64,000 bases of DNA, from NCBI GenBank assembly GCA_046294625.1, contig JBKBKN010000006.1:1-64000 (forward strand), written 5' to 3'. Source of the stretch: JBKBKN01 sp046294625 (GTDB taxonomy: Bacteria; Bacteroidota; Bacteroidia; M30B66). This document shows positions 33,867 to 42,877 of the stretch, one piece after another. Each line of letters begins with the position of its first letter. Position 1 is the stretch's first letter. The translations under genes were made by a program, and so were the position numbers. The notes under the pieces are model-generated. The model worked only from the letters and a program-made list of their open reading frames with translations. It had not been told where the DNA came from and did no database searches.

Positions 33867-36149
33867 ATGCTAAGCCGTTTCAGAGCCAATATCATTCAAG
33901 TATTGAAGAGAATTTATTTCTTTTTCCCGGTTCAGCTGTTGATCGTGCATCTGAAACACAATTTAATTTTGTTGCTTTTCTGGGTGGTACTGTTCATGTT
34001 TACCGCCAAGATGTGGGGCGTGAAAATGGGTATTCCCTTGCTCTTTCTTGATCCGGAGTACTTGGGCAACGTTGATTTTTGGTCTTATTTGATCATGGGT
34101 GCATCTTGCGGAGCATTCATTGTAGCCTATCAGATTGCGAGTTATATTTCGAATAGTTACCGATTTCCATTTCTGGCATCGCTTTCCAATCCTTTTCTAA
34201 AATACACTGTAAATAATGCTATTGTCCCCTTGCTTTTTGTGCTGTATTACAGTTATCAAAACATACGCTTTCAATTAAATAATGAATTTCTCAGCAATAC
34301 AGACATTATCTTGAATCTCTCCGGTTTTTACATCGGTATTTTTCTCGCCATCGCCTTTAGTTTCACCTATTTTTTCACTGTGAGCAAGGATATTTTTCGT
34401 TTGTTTGGACTTGAACGACTCACACAAACTGTAAGAAAACGTACAAGACGCATTCGATTAAACAAGAATCGTTGGACACGTATCAGTCAAATGCAGTCAG
34501 CGCGCGATGAGCGCCATGTAGAAACCTATCTTGCTTCGCCCATCGAAATCAGGTTGGCCAGAGAGACCTATCACTATGAACGCGAAGTAGTTGATGCCGT
34601 TTTTAAACAGAATCATGTTACAGCGGCCGTTTTTGAGATTTTCGTCATATTTCTGCTGATATTTCTCGGTTTTTTCAGCGATTTTGAGTTTGCAATGATT
34701 CCAGCTGCAGCAAGTATTTTTCTCGCACTCACCATGTTGCTCATGCTTGCAAGTGCGGTTCAGGCCTGGCTCAAACAGTGGAGTATTCCCTTTTTCCTTG
34801 TGGTGATTTTTGCCATCAATTATTTGTCAGGCTACGAATTTTTGGGAAAGCGAAGTCACGCTTTTGGTTTAAATTATGCGATAGATGCCGCACAAATACC
34901 TGATTCCGTTTTGTTTGATCAAACCAGGCGTCTTCAATATAATGCAGACGTGAATCATGGTTTGGAAGAATTGGGCCATTGGAAAAGAAAGTCGCATAAG
35001 GGTAGAAGTGGGAAGCCCGCGATTATTTTTATTGCCACCAGTGGTGGCGGACTCAAATCTGCGGCATGGACATTCACCGTCATGCAAAATCTTGACAGTC
35101 TGCTCGATGCACGATTTATGCAAAATGTGCAGATGATTACCGGTTCATCAGGCGGATTGATCGGTGCATCCTACTTCCGTGAACTCTATTACCAAAAACA
35201 ACTTGGCAAAGATATCGACCTTAATAATCAGCTATATTACCATAAGATTACTCAGGATATGCTTAATCCTGTTGGTTTCACCCTTGCAGTAAATGATATC
35301 TTTCTGCGCTTCAAATCCTTTCATCTTGATGGGCAGCGTTATACCAAAGATAGAGGCTACGCTTTTGAACAAGCATTGAATCGAAATACTGATTTTGCGC
35401 TAAACAAAAGAATGATGGATTATGCATTGGCTGAATATTATGCACATATACCAAAAATCATATTCACACCAACCATCATCAACGATGGACGAAGAATGAT
35501 TATCAGCAGTCTTCCTTCAAGTTATCTGACGTATAGCATCTCTCATACTTTCAAAAATCAATGGATACTGCCTGAAGATGTTGAGTTTCGAAGATTCTTT
35601 GCACAGCATGGAGCCGATAGTCTTTTGTTTACTTCAGCTATCAGAATGAGTGCAACTTTTCCTTATATCCTTCCTGCAGTAGCGCTTCCCAGTGAGCCGC
35701 TCATAGAAGTGATGGATGCCGGTTTTAGAGATAATTACGGTATCAAAACAGTAGTTCGTTACATCCATGCTTTTCGCAACTGGTTGCAAAATAATACTTC
35801 ATCTATTGTGATTTTGCAAATTCGCGAGAATCATAAAGCCTTTGACCTGAAAACCAAGCCCAAGCGAACCATTACCGAACTTTTGACTTCGCCTTTAGGA
35901 AATGTGTATGAAAACATGTTTCGTATTCAGGACTATGTAAACGATCAGTTGGTGCAGTATGCAGAATATTGGTACAGGGGAAAAATTGAACTTGTAGAGT
36001 TTGACTTAAACCCCGATTTCAGGCTGGAAGAGAACATTTCCATGAACCTTCATCTCACATCAAAAGAGAAACTAAAAATACGCGAAGCAATCAAGTTCAA
36101 AGAAAATCGTGATGCTGTCGAACGATTAAGAAGACTGCTGAATCAATAG
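33867..36149 (+). CDS. Patatin-like phospholipase with membrane-spanning N-terminus
   Basis: A 760-residue protein. Residues 1-320 carry about six to eight hydrophobic segments (for example about 31-46, 72-92, 150-170, 255-270, 278-298 and 305-320). They are interrupted by a basic cytosolic stretch (VRKRTRRIRLNKNRWTRI, about 189-206). From about 384 there is a patatin-like lipase domain. The glycine-rich oxyanion loop is ATSGGGLKSAAW, the nucleophile is S428 in GSSGG, and the partner aspartate is D617 in VMDAGFRDNYG. The expected activity is acyl-ester hydrolysis of phospholipids at the inner membrane. Its last 7 nt overlap the convergent E1 gene. It begins 28 nt after ftcD, but no functional link is obvious. 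Confidence 0.87.
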   Translation: MLSRFRANIIQVLKRIYFFFPVQLLIVHLKHNLILLLFWVVLFMFTAKMWGVKMGIPLLFLDPEYLGNVDFWSYLIMGASCGAFIVAYQIASYISNSYRFPFLASLSNPFLKYTVNNAIVPLLFVLYYSYQNIRFQLNNEFLSNTDIILNLSGFYIGIFLAIAFSFTYFFTVSKDIFRLFGLERLTQTVRKRTRRIRLNKNRWTRISQMQSARDERHVETYLASPIEIRLARETYHYEREVVDAVFKQNHVTAAVFEIFVIFLLIFLGFFSDFEFAMIPAAASIFLALTMLLMLASAVQAWLKQWSIPFFLVVIFAINYLSGYEFLGKRSHAFGLNYAIDAAQIPDSVLFDQTRRLQYNADVNHGLEELGHWKRKSHKGRSGKPAIIFIATSGGGLKSAAWTFTVMQNLDSLLDARFMQNVQMITGSSGGLIGASYFRELYYQKQLGKDIDLNNQLYYHKITQDMLNPVGFTLAVNDIFLRFKSFHLDGQRYTKDRGYAFEQALNRNTDFALNKRMMDYALAEYYAHIPKIIFTPTIINDGRRMIISSLPSSYLTYSISHTFKNQWILPEDVEFRRFFAQHGADSLLFTSAIRMSATFPYILPAVALPSEPLIEVMDAGFRDNYGIKTVVRYIHAFRNWLQNNTSSIVILQIRENHKAFDLKTKPKRTITELLTSPLGNVYENMFRIQDYVNDQLVQYAEYWYRGKIELVEFDLNPDFRLEENISMNLHLTSKEKLKIREAIKFKENRDAVERLRRLLNQ

Positions 36150-38119
36150 GCTAACAATTCTTTTAGTTGAATTTTAAACCTGTTTTTGGGAAGAAAATTC
36201 CATTCCAAGTTGTTAGCAAAAGGAACAGGAGTATCTAATGAAGCAGAGCGCACTACCGGAGCATCAAGATATTCGAAGCAATGCTCTGTAATCAAAGCAG
36301 AAATATCGGAACCAATACCCCCAAACTGACAATCTTCGTGGAGGATGATGACTTTGCCCGTTTTCTTCACCGACTCGAAAATAGTCTCCGTGTCTAAAGG
36401 CATCAGACTTCTAAGGTCAATCAGATCTGCAGAGATTTCCGGATATTTATTAAGTGTTTCTAATGCCCAGTGCACGCCAAAGCCATAAGTAATAATGCTC
36501 ACTGATTCGCCTTCGCGAATTTTATTGGCTTTACCAATTGGTAAGGTGTAATATCCTGTGGGCACCTCACCCGAAATGCTTCTGTATAGCGCTTTGTGTT
36601 CAAAGAACATCACCGGATTGGGATCTTCAAAAGCAGCGAGTAGCAGACCTTTTGCATCGGCCGGAAAAGCTGGATAAAGCACCTTCAATCCCGGGGTGTG
36701 TGTAAACCATGCTTCATTACTTTGGCTGTGAAATGGTCCGGCTCCAACCCCTGCTCCTGTGGGCATTCTAACTACCACATCGGCATGTTGTCCCCATCGA
36801 TAATACGATTTTGCCAGATTGTTGACAATCTGATTGAACCCGCTTGTTACAAAATCGGCAAATTGCATCTCCACCATGGATTTAAATCCATTAATCGATA
36901 AGCCAAGGCCTGCACCTATAATTGCCGATTCGCATAAGGGAGTATTTCGAATACGATCATGACCATATTGGTCAACAAATCCTTCTGTGACTTTAAATAC
37001 TCCGCCATATTCAGCGATATCCTGCCCCATGAGCACCAAATTATCATGCTTTTGCAAGGCATGATGAAGCGCGTCGGAAATGGCATTGACAAAACGCATT
37101 TCCGTTTTTTCATCACCGGGTTTGGTTTCAGCACCAATGAATGGCTTGAAGACATCGTTTAACTCTTCCATGGTATCAGGAACGATTTCATCTTCGGCAA
37201 ATGCGATTTTTAATCCCTGATCTATCTCTGCTTTGATGCTTGTTTTAATATCTGAGATAATCGATTTATTGAGCACTCCTTCGTCAATCAGGAAATTTTC
37301 AAAATTCATAATCGGGTCTTTTTGTCCCCAGATTTCAAAGAGTTCCTTTGGAATATACTTGGTGCCTGAAGCTTCTTCGTGGCCGCGCATGCGAAAGGTG
37401 ACGCATTCCAGAATAAATGGTCTAGGTTTTTCATACATGGTCTTTTTGAGTTCTGTAACAGCATCAAACACTTCGAGCACGTTATTGCCATCCACCTTTC
37501 GCCCTTCTATTCCATATCCAATGGCTTTATCAATAAATTGTTTGCATCTGAACTGTTCGCTAGATGGGGTGGAGAGCCCATATCCATTGTTTTCAATGAT
37601 AAAAATGACGGGCAAATCCCAAACGGCAGCTACATTGATGGCTTCGTGAAAGTCGCCTTCGCTTGCCCCGCCATCGCCGGTAAACACTGCGACTACTTTC
37701 TTTTCCTTTTTCAATCGATGTGCCAGTGCAATGCCATCTGCCACACCCATTTGTGGGCCGAGATGCGAAATCATGCCTACGATTTTGTAGTATTGCGTTC
37801 CAAAATGAAAGGAGCGCTCACGACCTTTGGAAAATCCCGATTTTTTCCCTTGAAACTGTGCAAAAAGCTTTTCTAGCGGAATGCCACGACCAGTGAAGAT
37901 ACCCAGATTTCGGTGCATAGGTAAGATATATTCATCCGGATCCATGGCTAAAACTGTTCCTACGCTAATGGCTTCTTGACCAATGCCTGAAAACCATTTG
38001 GAAATTTTACCCTGACGAAGCAAGTTGAGCATTTTCTCTTCTATCAAACGCGGCTTCAAAAGGGTATTATAAATTTGAAGTAGCTGATCTGAGGATTTAC
38101 CTTTTTTGTCGAATTGCAT
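36143..38119 (-). CDS. Fused alpha/beta E1 component of a 2-oxoacid dehydrogenase
   Basis: A 658-residue fusion of E1-alpha (about 1-320) and E1-beta (about 335-658). In the alpha part the thiamine-diphosphate motif runs from GDG (148-150) to NN (177-178), and SHLGPQMGVADGIALAHRL is typical. The beta part has MGQDIAEYGGVFKVTEG, NTPLCESAIIGAGLGL, PTGAGVGAGPFHSQSNEAW and a transketolase-C end (ILHEDCQFGGIGSDISALI). It is most similar in type to branched-chain (2-oxoisovalerate) or pyruvate E1 fusions found in Bacteroidota, and I cannot decide the substrate. It decarboxylates the oxoacid and acylates the lipoyl E2. The gene is alone, with a TAGGTTTG box 17 nt upstream and a 3' end that overlaps the patatin gene. 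Confidence 0.93.
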   Translation of the reverse strand: MQFDKKGKSSDQLLQIYNTLLKPRLIEEKMLNLLRQGKISKWFSGIGQEAISVGTVLAMDPDEYILPMHRNLGIFTGRGIPLEKLFAQFQGKKSGFSKGRERSFHFGTQYYKIVGMISHLGPQMGVADGIALAHRLKKEKKVVAVFTGDGGASEGDFHEAINVAAVWDLPVIFIIENNGYGLSTPSSEQFRCKQFIDKAIGYGIEGRKVDGNNVLEVFDAVTELKKTMYEKPRPFILECVTFRMRGHEEASGTKYIPKELFEIWGQKDPIMNFENFLIDEGVLNKSIISDIKTSIKAEIDQGLKIAFAEDEIVPDTMEELNDVFKPFIGAETKPGDEKTEMRFVNAISDALHHALQKHDNLVLMGQDIAEYGGVFKVTEGFVDQYGHDRIRNTPLCESAIIGAGLGLSINGFKSMVEMQFADFVTSGFNQIVNNLAKSYYRWGQHADVVVRMPTGAGVGAGPFHSQSNEAWFTHTPGLKVLYPAFPADAKGLLLAAFEDPNPVMFFEHKALYRSISGEVPTGYYTLPIGKANKIREGESVSIITYGFGVHWALETLNKYPEISADLIDLRSLMPLDTETIFESVKKTGKVIILHEDCQFGGIGSDISALITEHCFEYLDAPVVRSASLDTPVPFANNLEWNFLPKNRFKIQLKELLAY

Positions 38120-38135
38120 GGCTTGAAAATTCAGG

Positions 38136-38143
38136 CAAACCTA
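38136..38143 (-). promoter_or_regulatory. -7 box of the E1 fusion gene
   Basis: TAGGTTTG on the minus strand matches TAnnTTTG, 17 nt before the start codon at 38119. Confidence 0.45.
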
Positions 38144-38186
38144 AATCAAAAATGCCTTTAATTTGTTCCATTGTTGGAATTTTATC

Positions 38187-38306
38187 ATGCAATTGCTTCT
38201 GAATTATATTTTGCCGGGATTACTACTCTTTTTAGCGCTCTTTTTCTTATACAGACGCGTTTCCGGATCATCGAAAGGTGCTGATAAATGTGACAAGTGT
38301 AATTAA
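38187..38306 (+). CDS. Tiny FeoB-associated-like Cys-tailed membrane protein
   Basis: A 39-residue frame that starts at ATG 38187 and ends at TAA 38304-38306. It begins MQLLLNYILPGLLLFLALFF, one strong membrane helix, followed by LYRR, then a short linker and a C-terminal CDKCN. One transmembrane helix with positive residues on its inner side and a C-x-x-C tail is the layout of the FeoB-associated Cys-rich membrane protein family common in Bacteroidota. No feoA or feoB is next to it here. The gene sits between the divergent E1 gene and the convergent Ala/Glu lipoprotein. It is short, so the call rests on composition and layout only. Confidence 0.6.
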   Translation: MQLLLNYILPGLLLFLALFFLYRRVSGSSKGADKCDKCN

Positions 38307-38320
38307 TTAAAAATATCCAA

Positions 38321-38350
38321 AAAATAAAAAAAGCCCTGATAATCAGGGCT
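38321..38350 (-). terminator. Terminator of the Ala/Glu lipoprotein gene
   Basis: AGCCCTGAT (38332-38340) and ATCAGGGCT (38342-38350) form a perfect 9-bp stem around one base. Read on the minus strand it is followed by an almost continuous U-run (38331-38321). It lies 28 nt past the lipoprotein stop and may also stop the short plus-strand gene. Confidence 0.85.
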
Positions 38351-38377
38351 TCGATGTTTTGGGTGTCAATAACCGGA

Positions 38378-38584
38378 TTACTGAGCAGCAGCTTCAGTAG
38401 AAGCGGTGTCTTGTGCAGCTTGTGCAGCGGCTTCAGCTTCAGCTTCAGCTTTAGCTTTCTCGATCGAATCGTTGATAGCTTCTTGACGTGCTTTTTCAGC
38501 AGCAGCGTCTTGTTCAGCATTACCACCACAAGCAGCAAAAAGGCTCATTCCAATTACTGCAACAGCAAAAAATAATTTTCTCAT
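38378..38584 (-). CDS. Small Ala/Glu-rich lipoprotein
   Basis: A 68-residue protein. The N-terminus MRKLFFAVAVIGMSLFAACG is a lipoprotein signal with the lipobox FAAC (Cys19). The mature part is a low-complexity, strongly helical stretch of Ala, Glu, Lys and Gln (repeating K-A-E-A-E-A-E type) with a short Thr/Ser/Ala tail. Lpp-like or structural envelope roles are possible but I can point to no family. A TATATTTG box is 24 nt upstream and a strong terminator is downstream, so this is a compact, self-contained and probably well expressed gene. Confidence 0.8.
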   Translation of the reverse strand: MRKLFFAVAVIGMSLFAACGGNAEQDAAAEKARQEAINDSIEKAKAEAEAEAAAQAAQDTASTEAAAQ

Positions 38585-38607
38585 TTTCGTTTATTAATTT
38601 TGTGGTA

Positions 38608-38615
38608 CAAATATA
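38608..38615 (-). promoter_or_regulatory. -7 box of the Ala/Glu lipoprotein gene
   Basis: TATATTTG on the minus strand matches TAnnTTTG, 24 nt before the ATG at 38584. Confidence 0.5.
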
Positions 38616-38724
38616 GATATTTGTTAACGAATCACAATAGTTGTTAAAATAAGTTAATAACATTTTGCAATCTACTGATAATCATGTGCTTAAAATGATG
38701 TTTTTAGTTTCAACAACGAACTGC

Positions 38725-40299
38725 TCAGTTAAACTTGAATGCTAAATTGATGGCAAAATCGAATCCGGTACCATTGCGATAGCCCTGACTGCGTTTTGTA
38801 TTCCCTTCCAATTCATGTGTGATTAATTTTTGGAAACCGAACTGTCTTCGAAACCACAAGCCCAAATAAAAATGATCGCGAAGACGAATGTTTTTTTCAA
38901 TAGCCAGCATGATCAAAGGGGTAAATTTTCGCACTTCCCTTACGCTTTCGAAATAGGTTCCTAAGGTATCGCCGGCTTGCAGGACATATCCTTTAAAATT
39001 GACTTCATTGATGAGTGGGTCAAAAGTGTAGATATGCCGAACATCATAAACCTGATTTGTCGGCCAATTTACTTGATAAATTTCGTCGTAATTTGCTGTA
39101 TGACTTTTTAATTGAAAGGTTTCCATAAATCCTGCACCGGCCTGCAGGTTAAATAAATTTTTTCCTTTTTTATATTGAATGGGTAGTTCTGCTCCTGCAA
39201 ATAACCTGAGCATTCTCAAACTTACATTCGAAGAATAGGTGTAGGCTTCAAGGTAGGAAGCATCACCGAATCCCTTAAGATTTTTGTGAAATTGATATTT
39301 CATTTGAAACCCAAGCTGAAGCCCATTATTGTATAATCGCTGCCTAGTGTTATAAGCTGGGTTCAAGGAAGTGTAATCAGCGTTTTCCTGCACAAAAAAC
39401 AATCCGGTGTAGGGAACGAAGGAGAATTTGGGTTGCAGCGCAATGAGGGTATCGTTTATCAACCTTCGGGGATTCTTTTTCCGCCCCACAAAAAATTTCA
39501 TAGCCACACCAAGCTGATGTTGCGAACCGGTGTTGCGCAAGTGCGTAATGTCCTGATCATATCCATCGGTCGAAAAATAGTAATCAAACTTTGGCATAAA
39601 ACTGTGAAGATATCTGTAGTTCAAGTTGACAGATACATTGTTATAAATCTCGAAATCGCGCGAAATACCCATTACGACATGCACATTATTAAAATTTTTT
39701 GTTACACTGAAGTAATTATAATTCCCAACCACATTGTTATTGTTGAAGCCAAAAAGAATGTTTTGATTCAAATGCTCATTCCTGTAAAATGTATATCCCC
39801 AGCCCAATCCGAGATTAAGGTCGAAAAGCGGGAAATTACTTTTGGGAACAAACATTCTGTAGCCCGAAATCATTTGCAAATGAAAGGTAGCGCCATTAAT
39901 GGCAGAAGTTACCAAAAGCCCATTATTGCCATAAATTAGTGAATTGTTATGAATTGACGCAAGGAAATCAAGGTAAACTTTGCGGTTGAGCCGGTGATGA
40001 ATGCCTGTCTGTATAAATAGACGTGTATCATAAAAATGGTCGATGTTGCCGATACGGATGGTTTCATAAATGTAACGTTCAAAACCACTTTGAAGGGTAG
40101 TGGCGGTGCGCTTAGTTTCGCTGTTTACAAAAGCAAATCGATGATTCTTTTTGCCTTCCGGCTGCTCTTCGGCTCCAGGTTCTTTCGTTATGCTATGTTG
40201 CGCCCGAATTGGTTCATTTGTCATGCCGTGAGCAGCTGTTACAGAAAGCAAAAGAAGTTTATTGATATACAGCCTTTTAAGCCTTAAGGTTAGTATCAT
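38725..40299 (-). CDS. Outer-membrane beta-barrel-like protein of unknown function
   Basis: A 524-residue protein with a signal-like N-terminus (LYINKLLLLSVTAAHG) and, after about residue 80, alternating hydrophobic/polar strands rich in Tyr, Phe and Asn: TRLFIQTGIHHRLNRKVYL, NVHVVMGISRDFEIYNNVSV, LQLGFQMKYQF and HFYLGLWFRRQFGFQKL. It ends FDFAINLAFKFN, close to the aromatic C-terminal signature of barrel proteins. Two internal segments, ending near LGVAMKFF (about 271) and at the C-terminus, look alike in style. I cannot show they are duplicates. No known family is recognised. It is monocistronic, with the acyl-CoA dehydrogenase terminator upstream. Confidence 0.65.
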   Translation of the reverse strand: MILTLRLKRLYINKLLLLSVTAAHGMTNEPIRAQHSITKEPGAEEQPEGKKNHRFAFVNSETKRTATTLQSGFERYIYETIRIGNIDHFYDTRLFIQTGIHHRLNRKVYLDFLASIHNNSLIYGNNGLLVTSAINGATFHLQMISGYRMFVPKSNFPLFDLNLGLGWGYTFYRNEHLNQNILFGFNNNNVVGNYNYFSVTKNFNNVHVVMGISRDFEIYNNVSVNLNYRYLHSFMPKFDYYFSTDGYDQDITHLRNTGSQHQLGVAMKFFVGRKKNPRRLINDTLIALQPKFSFVPYTGLFFVQENADYTSLNPAYNTRQRLYNNGLQLGFQMKYQFHKNLKGFGDASYLEAYTYSSNVSLRMLRLFAGAELPIQYKKGKNLFNLQAGAGFMETFQLKSHTANYDEIYQVNWPTNQVYDVRHIYTFDPLINEVNFKGYVLQAGDTLGTYFESVREVRKFTPLIMLAIEKNIRLRDHFYLGLWFRRQFGFQKLITHELEGNTKRSQGYRNGTGFDFAINLAFKFN

Positions 40300-40434
40300 A
40301 AAGTCGAAAAGTATTCATATAAAAGGTGTTGAATAATGCTATTCAGTATATCCTTTAACGAATTTTGTGTAATTGTATTTCAACTATGGGTAATTTTGTG
40401 TTTTATTTTTAGATGAAGTAATCAAATTAAAACC

Positions 40435-40466
40435 AAAACAAAAGCCCCACATTGCTGCAGGGCTTT
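40435..40466 (-). terminator. Terminator of the acyl-CoA dehydrogenase gene
   Basis: AAAGCCC (40441-40447) and GGGCTTT (40460-40466) form a 7-bp stem with a 12-nt loop. On the minus strand it is followed by a U-rich tract (TTTGTTTTGG). It lies 26 nt past the stop at 40492. Confidence 0.8.
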
Positions 40467-40491
40467 AGTTGTTTATTGTTGTAAAATGGAT

Positions 40492-41631
40492 TTATCCTAA
40501 CACAGCTCTTGAAATTACGATTTTCTGCACTTCAGATGTGCCTTCATAAATCTGCGTGATTTTGGCATCGCGCATCAATCGCTCCACATGGTATTCTTTC
40601 ACATAACCATAGCCGCCATGCACTTGAACAGCTTCGGTGGTTACGTCCATAGCCACTTTCGATGCATATAATTTAGCCATTGCACTTGCAGTGGCATAGT
40701 CAAGTCCATTGTCTTTCATCCATGCCGATTTGTAAACCAGCAATCTCGCAGCTTCAATTTCGGTGGCCATGTCTGCCAATTTGAATTGAATAGCCTGATG
40801 TTTGGCAATTTCTTTTCCAAATGCTTTTCGCACTTTGGCATATTCGAGTGATAGTTCATAAGCACCAGCAGCAATACCTAAAGCTTGAGCAGCGATACCA
40901 ATTCGACCGCCTGAAAGTGTTTTCATCGCAAATTTAAAACCGAAACCATCTTCGCCAATTCTGTTGGCTTTGGGCACTTTCACATCATTAAACATGAGGG
41001 TATGCGTGTCGGATGCTCTGATACCCATTTTGTTTTCTTTAGCACCGATGATGAAGCCGTCCATTCCTTTTTCCACGATAAATGCATTGATTCCGCGGTG
41101 GCCTTTTTCTACATCGGTTTGAGCAATCACTAAATAGATGGAAGCTGAGTTACCATTGGTAATCCAGTTTTTGGTGCCATTCAATAAGTAATAATCGCCC
41201 ATATCGATGGCGGTTGTTTTTTGTGATGTAGCATCTGAACCGGCTTCTGGTTCAGAAAGGCAAAAAGCGCCGAGTTTCTCTCCCTTTGCTAGTGGTACTA
41301 AATATTTTTGTTTTTGTTCTTCACTTCCAAATGTTTCCAATCCCCAGCACACCAGCGAATTGTTAACTGAAACCGCTACTGAAGTAGATGCATCGATTTT
41401 GGAAAGCTCTTCCATTACCAATACATAAGATATTGTGTCCATTCCTGAACCACCATACTTAGGATCTACCATCATTCCCATAAATCCCAGTTCTCCCAAC
41501 ATTTTGATTTGCTCAGCAGGGAACTGCATCTTCTCGTCGCGCTCTATCACGCCCGGCTTAAGCTCATTTTGCGCAAAATCTCTTGCGGCTTTCTGAATCA
41601 TCAGGTGTTCTTCTGTCAATGAAATATTCAT
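40492..41631 (-). CDS. Acyl-CoA dehydrogenase
   Basis: A 379-residue flavoprotein of the short/medium-chain acyl-CoA dehydrogenase family. It shows GAFCLSEPEAGSDATS (FAD/substrate loop), NGTKNWITNGNSA, GIRASDTHTLMFNDVKVP, LSGGRIGIAAQALGIA and the C-terminal QVHGGYGYVKEYHVERLMRD. The catalytic base is E363 in ITQIYEGTSEVQK. The enzyme performs the first step of beta-oxidation or of branched-chain amino-acid breakdown, passing electrons to ETF. The chain-length preference cannot be read from the sequence. It has its own -7 box and terminator; the divergent anmK gene starts 163 nt away. Confidence 0.95.
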   Translation of the reverse strand: MNISLTEEHLMIQKAARDFAQNELKPGVIERDEKMQFPAEQIKMLGELGFMGMMVDPKYGGSGMDTISYVLVMEELSKIDASTSVAVSVNNSLVCWGLETFGSEEQKQKYLVPLAKGEKLGAFCLSEPEAGSDATSQKTTAIDMGDYYLLNGTKNWITNGNSASIYLVIAQTDVEKGHRGINAFIVEKGMDGFIIGAKENKMGIRASDTHTLMFNDVKVPKANRIGEDGFGFKFAMKTLSGGRIGIAAQALGIAAGAYELSLEYAKVRKAFGKEIAKHQAIQFKLADMATEIEAARLLVYKSAWMKDNGLDYATASAMAKLYASKVAMDVTTEAVQVHGGYGYVKEYHVERLMRDAKITQIYEGTSEVQKIVISRAVLG

Positions 41632-41697
41632 GTTCTTTTGTTATTTGCTTGCAATGACCATTGCGTTTGTTGATTGTGATGTTTTTAAATTCGCGTT

Positions 41698-41705
41698 CAA
41701 AAATA
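41698..41705 (-). promoter_or_regulatory. -7 box of the acyl-CoA dehydrogenase gene
   Basis: TATTTTTG on the minus strand matches TAnnTTTG, 66 nt before the start codon at 41631. Confidence 0.45.
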
Positions 41706-41794
41706 GATTAAATTTTGTTTTACAGCTCTAACAGTTAACTTTCGCACTTGTTTCCGGCTGATTTTAAAACACGGGTGAAGATAAACTTAATATC

Positions 41795-42871
41795 ATGAGT
41801 GATGCAATGTATATGATTGGTGCGATGTCAGGCACATCGTGCGATGGGCTTGATTTGGTGCTTGCTTCTTTTTCCCATAAGAATAGATGGGAAAGCAAAA
41901 TAATAAAAGCTCAAACATTCGATTATACACGATCATGGCGCGAAAAGCTTTTGCAAGCAGATCAGCTTTCTGGTGTAGAATTAATGAAACTGGATGCCGA
42001 TTTTGGAATTTTTACTGCCGATTGTATTCTGGAATTTTTATCAGGTCTTGACGCTCCAATTCGCTCAAAGATTAAAGCAGTTGCCTCGCATGGCCACACT
42101 GTTTTTCATCAGCCGGAGCATGGTTTTACTGTTCAAATAGGTTCGGGCGCGCATATCGCAGCACGCACAGGAATCATCTGTGTTTGTGATTTCAGAAGCA
42201 CCGATGTGGCTGCAGGCGGGCAAGGTGCGCCATTGGTTCCTTTTGCCGATCAGGAACTTTTCGGTGATTTTGATGCTTGTCTCAATTTGGGAGGATTTGC
42301 CAATGTGTCTTTTGCTCATGTCGGAAAAAGAATAGCCTATGACATTTGTCCGGTAAATATAGTTCTGAATGCCTTGTCGCGAAAATTAGGGCAGGAATTT
42401 GATGCAGGCGGAAAACTAGCTGCTGCAGGGAAAATAATTGAATCAATGCTTCAGCACTTAAATGATATGGACTATTACAAACTTGAAGCTCCAAAGTCTC
42501 TGGGAAAGGAGTTCTGCGATCATCAGATATTTCCTCTTTTAGATACTTATCTTAATAATCATTCCTTACATTCAGTGATGCATACTTTTGTCGAACATAT
42601 TGCCATGCAAATAGCTGCTGCAATCAAAGATAGAAGTCAAGTTCTGGTGACAGGTGGCGGGGCATACAACCAATTTTTGATAGAAAAAATAAAAGCATAT
42701 TATCAGGGTAAAATAATAATACCTGACAATATGCTGATTAATTTTAAAGAAGCTTTGGCGTTTGCCTTTTTGGGACTTTGCCGACTTTCCAATAAGATAA
42801 ATATATTTTCGTCCGTGACAGGGTCATCGAATGACCATAGTGGAGGAGCGGTTTATCTTCCTGTTAAATAG
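41795..42871 (+). CDS. anmK: Anhydro-N-acetylmuramic acid kinase AnmK
   Basis: A 358-residue sugar kinase. The N-terminal signature YMIGAMSGTSCDGLDLVL is the AnmK phosphate-binding loop. It is followed by IKAVASHGHTVFHQPEHGFT, IAARTGIICVCDFRSTDVAA, GGQGAPLVPFADQELF, LNLGGFANVSF and VLVTGGGAYN. It phosphorylates and opens 1,6-anhydro-MurNAc, giving MurNAc-6-phosphate for reuse of cell-wall fragments. The length agrees with the family. The gene is convergent with the acidic-tail gene, 6 nt between stops. No murQ or nagA homologue is in this window. Confidence 0.95.
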   Translation: MSDAMYMIGAMSGTSCDGLDLVLASFSHKNRWESKIIKAQTFDYTRSWREKLLQADQLSGVELMKLDADFGIFTADCILEFLSGLDAPIRSKIKAVASHGHTVFHQPEHGFTVQIGSGAHIAARTGIICVCDFRSTDVAAGGQGAPLVPFADQELFGDFDACLNLGGFANVSFAHVGKRIAYDICPVNIVLNALSRKLGQEFDAGGKLAAAGKIIESMLQHLNDMDYYKLEAPKSLGKEFCDHQIFPLLDTYLNNHSLHSVMHTFVEHIAMQIAAAIKDRSQVLVTGGGAYNQFLIEKIKAYYQGKIIIPDNMLINFKEALAFAFLGLCRLSNKINIFSSVTGSSNDHSGGAVYLPVK

Positions 42872-42877
42872 AAAGAA

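Noticed and set aside
38185..38538. Minus-strand frame of 117 codons overlapping the Ala/Glu lipoprotein
   Set aside because: It is Lys/Leu-rich from reading the Glu/Ala repeat in another frame and crosses the terminator; the 68-residue lipoprotein with lipobox and -7 box is the real gene.
39433..39939. Plus-strand frame of 168 codons opposite the outer-membrane protein gene
   Set aside because: Composition is that of an antisense shadow, and the opposite strand encodes a protein with barrel-like strands and a signal peptide.
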